Shown here piece by piece: positions 60,132 through 64,000 of a DNA stretch of 64,000 nt. Position 1 is the first letter of the stretch. Each line of letters opens with the position of its first letter. Where the stretch lies: the NCBI RefSeq assembly GCF_003555545.1, contig NZ_CP032157.1:5646546-5710545 (forward strand), written 5' to 3'. This DNA comes from Paraflavitalea soli (GTDB lineage Bacteria; Bacteroidota; Bacteroidia; Chitinophagales; Chitinophagaceae). Under the pieces are notes generated by a model. It made no database searches and had not been told where the DNA came from. It worked only from the letters and a program-made list of their open reading frames with translations. Made by a program: the position numbers and the translations under genes.

Positions 60132-61166
60132 ATGGAACAACTGTTACAACAGATAGCCACTTACAAGCAGGAGATTGAGAAATTGGCTAATGACGGGACG
60201 GAAGCACTGGAGGCTTACCGTATTAAGTTTCTTGGCACAAAAGGGATTGTGAAGAACCTCTTTACGGAAATGAAAAATGTGGCGGCAGATAAGAGAAAGG
60301 AGTTTGGCCTGGTATTGAATGATTTCAAGCAACTGGCGGAGAGCAAATACGAAACCTGGAAGCAAACGCTGGAAAGCAATTCGTCTGCTGCTGCGGCATC
60401 CACCATTGACGTAACGCTTCCCGGCGACCCTTTACCGTTGGGCACACGCCATCCTATTAACCTGTTCCTGAACCATGTGATCAGCATATTTCAGCGGCTT
60501 GGATTTTCTGTAGCGGAAGGACCGGAAATTGAGGACGACTGGCACAATTTCACGGCACTGAACCTGCCGGAGCATCACCCCGCACGGGATATGCAGGATA
60601 CTTTTTACATTCAGCAAAAGCCTGATGTGCTTTTGCGTACACATACCAGCAATACGCAGATACGGGCTATGGAACAAAATCCATTGCCTATCCGGATCAT
60701 CTGTCCGGGACGGGTATACCGTAATGAAACGGTGAGCGCCCGCAGCCACTGTTTTTTCCACCAGATCGAAGGGTTGTATATTGACGAAAATGTGTCTTTT
60801 GCAGATCTGAAGCAGACCTTGTACTTCTTTGTACAGGAGATGTACGGTAAGGATATCAAGGTACGTTTCCGTCCCAGTTACTTCCCTTTTACTGAACCAA
60901 GTGCAGAAATGGATATACAATGCCAAATTTGTGGGGGCGAAGGCTGTGCGGTATGTAAACGTACGGGCTGGCTGGAGATCCTGGGTTGTGGAATGGTGCA
61001 TCCCAAGGTGCTGGAAAATTGCAAGATCGACTCCAATAAATACACAGGATTTGCCTTTGGTATGGGCATTGAGCGTCCTGCATTACTGAAATATGGCATT
61101 AATGATATCCGGTTGTTCAGTGAGAATGATGTGCGGTTTCTCCGACAATTCACGAGTGCGATATAA
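60132..61166 (+). CDS. pheS: Phenylalanyl-tRNA synthetase alpha subunit
   Basis: A 344-residue class II catalytic subunit. An N-terminal coiled coil is followed by the aminoacylation core, with RTHTSNTQIRAMEQ, IICPGRVYRNETVSARSHCF (motif 2) and the closing GMGIERPALLKYGINDIR (motif 3). PheT is not adjacent, as is usual in this phylum. Confidence 0.97.
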   Translation: MEQLLQQIATYKQEIEKLANDGTEALEAYRIKFLGTKGIVKNLFTEMKNVAADKRKEFGLVLNDFKQLAESKYETWKQTLESNSSAAAASTIDVTLPGDPLPLGTRHPINLFLNHVISIFQRLGFSVAEGPEIEDDWHNFTALNLPEHHPARDMQDTFYIQQKPDVLLRTHTSNTQIRAMEQNPLPIRIICPGRVYRNETVSARSHCFFHQIEGLYIDENVSFADLKQTLYFFVQEMYGKDIKVRFRPSYFPFTEPSAEMDIQCQICGGEGCAVCKRTGWLEILGCGMVHPKVLENCKIDSNKYTGFAFGMGIERPALLKYGINDIRLFSENDVRFLRQFTSAI

Positions 61167-61171
61167 AGGCA

Positions 61172-61206
61172 AGAATTCAGAATACAGAATTTAGAATACA
61201 GAATTG
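61172..61206. repeat. 7-nt-period array between pheS and the dehydrogenase gene
   Basis: Five heptamers in exact phase: AGAATTC, AGAATAC, AGAATTT, AGAATAC, AGAATTG, beginning 6 bp after the pheS stop. The clearest array of this type in the window. Confidence 0.65.
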
Positions 61207-61281
61207 CTACCGCGCTTTAGGGCGACTGATCTGTTGGTAGCGCCGTTCAGACGGATAGAAAATCCAATAAATCAAATACTC

Positions 61282-62136
61282 TTGGGTCAGACAATTCAGA
61301 CTGTGTGTGTTTGCGGTGCGGGTACCATGGGTAGTGGTATTTCACAAATAGCCGCACAAAAGGGATTTCATACGATCCTGTATGATGTGAATAAAGGCTT
61401 GATCGAAAAGGCGGAGGCAGTCCTGGAAGCCAGCTTGCAGCAGTTGCTGGTGAAAAATAAGATAACGGCCATAGAAAAAGCGGATACGCTTAGCCGCCTG
61501 CGTTTTACGCATGATATTAATGATTGCCTGGCAGATATTGTCATCGAAGCCATTGTAGAAAAAGCCTCTATCAAAACGGCGCTCTTCAATCAACTTGCGG
61601 AACTAAACCACAGTGACGTAATTTTTGCCACCAATACTTCTTCGCTGGCAGTTACAGATATTGCCCGGCAGGTAATGCGCCCGGAGCGTGTTGCCGGTAT
61701 GCATTTCTTCAACCCTGCCCCTGTTATGAAACTGGTAGAGGTAGTAAGCACCCCCTATAGTAATGAGCATACGATACAAACGATCATAGAGCTGGCCAGG
61801 CAACTGGGCAAAACCCCTGTACTGTGTAAGGACTCACCGGGATTTATTGTGAATCACGTGGCGCGGCCTTATTATCTCGAGGCGCTAAAGCTGGTGGAGC
61901 AGGGCATTGGTGACTATGAAACGATTGATACTTTACTGGAAGCGACGGGATTTAAAATGGGTCCGTTCCGGCTGATGGACCTTATTGGTAATGATGTGAA
62001 TTATGCAGTAAGCTGTTCAGTATATGAACAGTTGGGAAGCCCGAAGCGCTTACGCCCCTCCTGGCTGCAAAAAGAACGGGTAGACAAGCAGGAATTGGGC
62101 AGGAAAACTAAAAAAGGGTATTATGGATATGAGTAA
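61282..62136 (+). CDS. 3-hydroxyacyl-CoA dehydrogenase
   Basis: A 284-residue NAD enzyme oxidising 3-hydroxyacyl-CoA in beta-oxidation or related butyrate-type pathways. The Rossmann motif is VCVCGAGTMGSGI. Catalytic Ser, His, Glu and Asn regions are seen in FATNTSSLAVTDIA, AGMHFFNPAPVMKLVEVV and the C-terminal KMGPFRLMDLIGNDVN. No ATG lies near the expected start. The best candidates are TTG at 61282 (six residues before the first strand) or even ATT at 61294; the frame is open back to 61204, but the extra sequence is repeat DNA. It overlaps the following epimerase gene. Confidence 0.87.
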   Translation: MGQTIQTVCVCGAGTMGSGISQIAAQKGFHTILYDVNKGLIEKAEAVLEASLQQLLVKNKITAIEKADTLSRLRFTHDINDCLADIVIEAIVEKASIKTALFNQLAELNHSDVIFATNTSSLAVTDIARQVMRPERVAGMHFFNPAPVMKLVEVVSTPYSNEHTIQTIIELARQLGKTPVLCKDSPGFIVNHVARPYYLEALKLVEQGIGDYETIDTLLEATGFKMGPFRLMDLIGNDVNYAVSCSVYEQLGSPKRLRPSWLQKERVDKQELGRKTKKGYYGYE

Positions 62137-63133
62137 GCCAACTAAAATACTCATAACGGGGGGTACAGGTTTTCTGGGAGCCTATATCATCCAGGAGCTG
62201 ATACAACAAGGATATGGGGTGCGTGCCCTGCGCCGTAGCCATAAACTTCCTTTTTTTATTTCCGCAGGTACATTGGACCAGGTGGAATGGGTGGATGGGG
62301 ATATCCTGGACATTGTATCGCTGGAAGAAGCCATGGAGGGTGTTGATGGGGTGATCCACTCGGCAGCCAAGGTTTCTTTTGATCCCAAAGAGAAAAGAGA
62401 GTTGTTTAATATCAATATAGACGGGACGGCTAATATGGTGAATATGGCGCTGGAGAAAAAGATACAGCGCTTTGTGCACATCAGTTCTGTGGCGGCCTTG
62501 GGCAGAACAGCCAACGGAGACCGGGTAACGGAAGAAAAGAAGTGGCAGCACAGCAAACTCAATACGCAGTATGCTATCAGTAAGTACCATGCCGAACGGG
62601 AAGTGTGGCGAGGTATGGGGGAAGGCCTGGATGTGGTAGTACTCAACCCCAGTACGATACTGGGGTATGGAGACTGGAATACCTCCAGCTGCGCTATATT
62701 TAAAAACAGCTTCAGGGAATTTCCCTGGTATACCAACGGGGTGAATGGTTTTGTGGATGTGAACGATGTAGCCAGGGCTGCGGTACTGTTGTTGAAGAGT
62801 GGTATAAGCGCCGAGCGTTTCATTGTAAATGGTGAGAACTGGTCGTTCCGTCAGTTGCTCAATACCATCGCAGAAGGTTTTCACAAAAAGCTACCCAGCC
62901 GGGAAGCCACCCCTTTCTTAGGAGAGGTGGCCTGGCGGCTGGAGAAAGTTAAGTCAATGTTTTCCGGCAAAAAGCCCTTGCTTACGCAGCAAAGCGCCCG
63001 TGTTGCCCAAACTAAAACTTACTTTGAGCACGATAAATTATTACGGGCATTGCCTGGCTTTTCCTTTACCTCACTGGCTCAGAGCATTACAAAAGCATGC
63101 GACCATTACCTGCAGCATCCACAGGCTTTATAA
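62129..63133 (+). CDS. NAD-dependent epimerase/dehydratase family protein
   Basis: A 334-residue extended short-chain dehydrogenase. It has N-terminal ILITGGTGFLGAYI, Ser in HISSVAALG and the catalytic Tyr/Lys pair in YAISKYHAER. It looks like the 3-beta-HSD or dihydroflavonol-reductase branch rather than sugar epimerases (VDGVIHSAAKVSF, GFVDVNDVARAA). The substrate is unknown. The ATG at 62129 (MSKPTK) or 62123 lies inside the end of the dehydrogenase gene, so the two are translationally coupled and may act on related acyl or hydroxy substrates. Confidence 0.85.
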   Translation: MSKPTKILITGGTGFLGAYIIQELIQQGYGVRALRRSHKLPFFISAGTLDQVEWVDGDILDIVSLEEAMEGVDGVIHSAAKVSFDPKEKRELFNINIDGTANMVNMALEKKIQRFVHISSVAALGRTANGDRVTEEKKWQHSKLNTQYAISKYHAEREVWRGMGEGLDVVVLNPSTILGYGDWNTSSCAIFKNSFREFPWYTNGVNGFVDVNDVARAAVLLLKSGISAERFIVNGENWSFRQLLNTIAEGFHKKLPSREATPFLGEVAWRLEKVKSMFSGKKPLLTQQSARVAQTKTYFEHDKLLRALPGFSFTSLAQSITKACDHYLQHPQAL

Positions 63134-63205
63134 CTGGCAAAGTAGTTGCAACAGTATACTTGCCCGGCTCTAAAATCGTTAATAAATAGTACCAATAGTT
63201 CCCAC

Positions 63206-64000
63206 ATGAAGAAGACCATTGCCGCTCTTTTTTTAACAATTATTTGTACAGTTGCCCTTGCGCAGCAAAAGGATTTTGTAGTGCTTGGAAAGGTAATTGA
63301 CTCTATTTCCCGGCAGCCATTGACTGGCGCATCAGCCTTTTGCCAGAATACCACGCACGGCACGATCACCAACTCAGAGGGTTTATTCTTTATGCGCCTG
63401 CCAAACGGCGGGTATGATCTGGTTATTTCTTATACGGGTTATAACAAGAGTGTGTTACGCATTAGCAGTAACCAAACGATGGCAGATACGCTGGTCTTTG
63501 AGCTGGTAAAGGAAGACAAAACGATGACTGAAGTGGCGGTAGTGGCAAGTAATGAGGTGCCCGACGGGCTTGCCAAATATGGTTCCTTTTTCACGGATCA
63601 GTTTATAGGCACCACGCCCAATTCGAGCCAGTGTATTATCCGTAATCCCGAAGCCCTGCGCTTCTTCTATACCAAAAAGCGGAACCGCCTGAAGGTAACA
63701 GCCAAAGAAGACCTTCTCATCACCAATTATGCCCTGGGTTATACGATCCGTTATCAACTTGACTCTTTCAGTTATGATTACAATACCAATATCAGCCAAT
63801 ATACTGGCTATCCCTTCTTCCAGGAAATAGACAGTACCGCCTCAGCAGTGGAAGCATGGAAGAAAAACCGGGCCAGAACCTACCTGGGTTCCCGGCTCCA
63901 TTTTATGCGTTCACTCTATGATAGTACGGCCATTGAAGAAGGGTTTATTGTAGAAAAACTGGAGGAGGATCCTGCAAGCGTTAAAGGGACAATTATTCAT
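63206..64000 (+). CDS. Carboxypeptidase-regulatory-domain protein, N-terminal part (runs off window)
   Basis: 265 codons to the window end, no stop. A signal peptide (IAALFLTIICTVALAQ) is followed by a CarboxypepD_reg-like beta domain (residues 22-105: VLGKVIDSISRQPLTGASAF, GTITNSEGLFFM, YDLVISYTGYN). A further region then contains SSQCIIRNPEALRFFYTKKR. This resembles DUF5686-type Bacteroidota surface proteins rather than a SusC transporter, but the C-terminus needed to decide is missing. It follows the epimerase by 72 bp and is probably separate. Confidence 0.75.
   Translation, partial: MKKTIAALFLTIICTVALAQQKDFVVLGKVIDSISRQPLTGASAFCQNTTHGTITNSEGLFFMRLPNGGYDLVISYTGYNKSVLRISSNQTMADTLVFELVKEDKTMTEVAVVASNEVPDGLAKYGSFFTDQFIGTTPNSSQCIIRNPEALRFFYTKKRNRLKVTAKEDLLITNYALGYTIRYQLDSFSYDYNTNISQYTGYPFFQEIDSTASAVEAWKKNRARTYLGSRLHFMRSLYDSTAIEEGFIVEKLEEDPASVKGTIIH

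Noticed and set aside
61204-61281. N-terminal extension of the 3-hydroxyacyl-CoA dehydrogenase
   Set aside because: The extra 26 codons are derived partly from the heptad repeat and are not expected before the Rossmann strand.

Overview
The window is chromosomal DNA of a Bacteroidota bacterium, most likely family Chitinophagaceae (inferred from gene content; no rRNA is present). Evidence for the phylum: many TAnnTTTG boxes, several with TTTG about 19 bases upstream, which is the Bacteroidota housekeeping promoter; LytS-type kinases paired with LytTR regulators; ribosomal protein THX; a DUF4286 protein; a MetH split into two genes; and VCBS/ASPIC and TIGR00266 proteins. Most of the window is ordinary core genome.

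Layout. 0-3.7 kb: end of a surface protein, then two tandem LytS-like kinases and a LytTR regulator. 3.7-7.9 kb: the most unusual locus. A WYL-domain regulator faces a structured RNA and a 743-residue RING-like/TerD-like protein, followed after a terminator hairpin by an S24/S26-like protein. The RNA is a complete tRNA(Asn)-like cloverleaf interrupted by 124 nt in its anticodon stem, and the insert carries a second, miniature tRNA-like element. Two identical 19-bp palindromes lie between the regulator and the RNA. 7.9-9.2 kb: decayed DNA with a pseudogene, a small orphan gene and degenerate repeats. 9.2-20.7 kb: GH9 glycosidase, class B1 metallo-beta-lactamase, tRNA-Arg(CCT), TPR protein, sigma-54 regulator with a REC-Hpt partner, a helicase-nuclease remnant with an Fe-S nuclease end, an Ig-like lipoprotein and recR. 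20.7-24.8 kb: a structured leader RNA ahead of split metH. 24.8-31.7 kb: TraB-like protein, a second LytS/LytTR pair, LOG-like protein, xth, DUF4286, HU, THX and pdxH. 31.8-36.9 kb: coiled-coil protein, pyrH and rplM-rpsI-rpsB-tsf on the minus strand. 37-41.3 kb: accessory stretch with an 11-bp-period array, an orphan family gene, a nucleotidyltransferase/XRE pair with a palindromic operator, an HD protein and a GyrI-like membrane protein. 41.4-49.2 kb: large VCBS/ASPIC lipoprotein, DUF1015, serC, S1/P1-like nuclease, DUF502. 49.4-56.3 kb: TetR-TolC-MFP-RND efflux operon. 56.4-64 kb: TIGR00266 protein, PBP4, an arginase-fold protein lacking canonical ligands, pheS, 3-hydroxyacyl-CoA dehydrogenase, an epimerase and the start of a carboxypeptidase-regulatory-domain protein.

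Cross-cutting observations: many gaps between genes carry short tandem arrays with an exact 7-nt period and a different heptamer in each gap; several genes have the -7 promoter box only 3-5 nt before the ATG, which predicts leaderless mRNAs; and a 29-nt palindromic repeat occurs both between genes and in frame inside the VCBS gene. All function calls are from reading sequence and motifs; no database search was possible.
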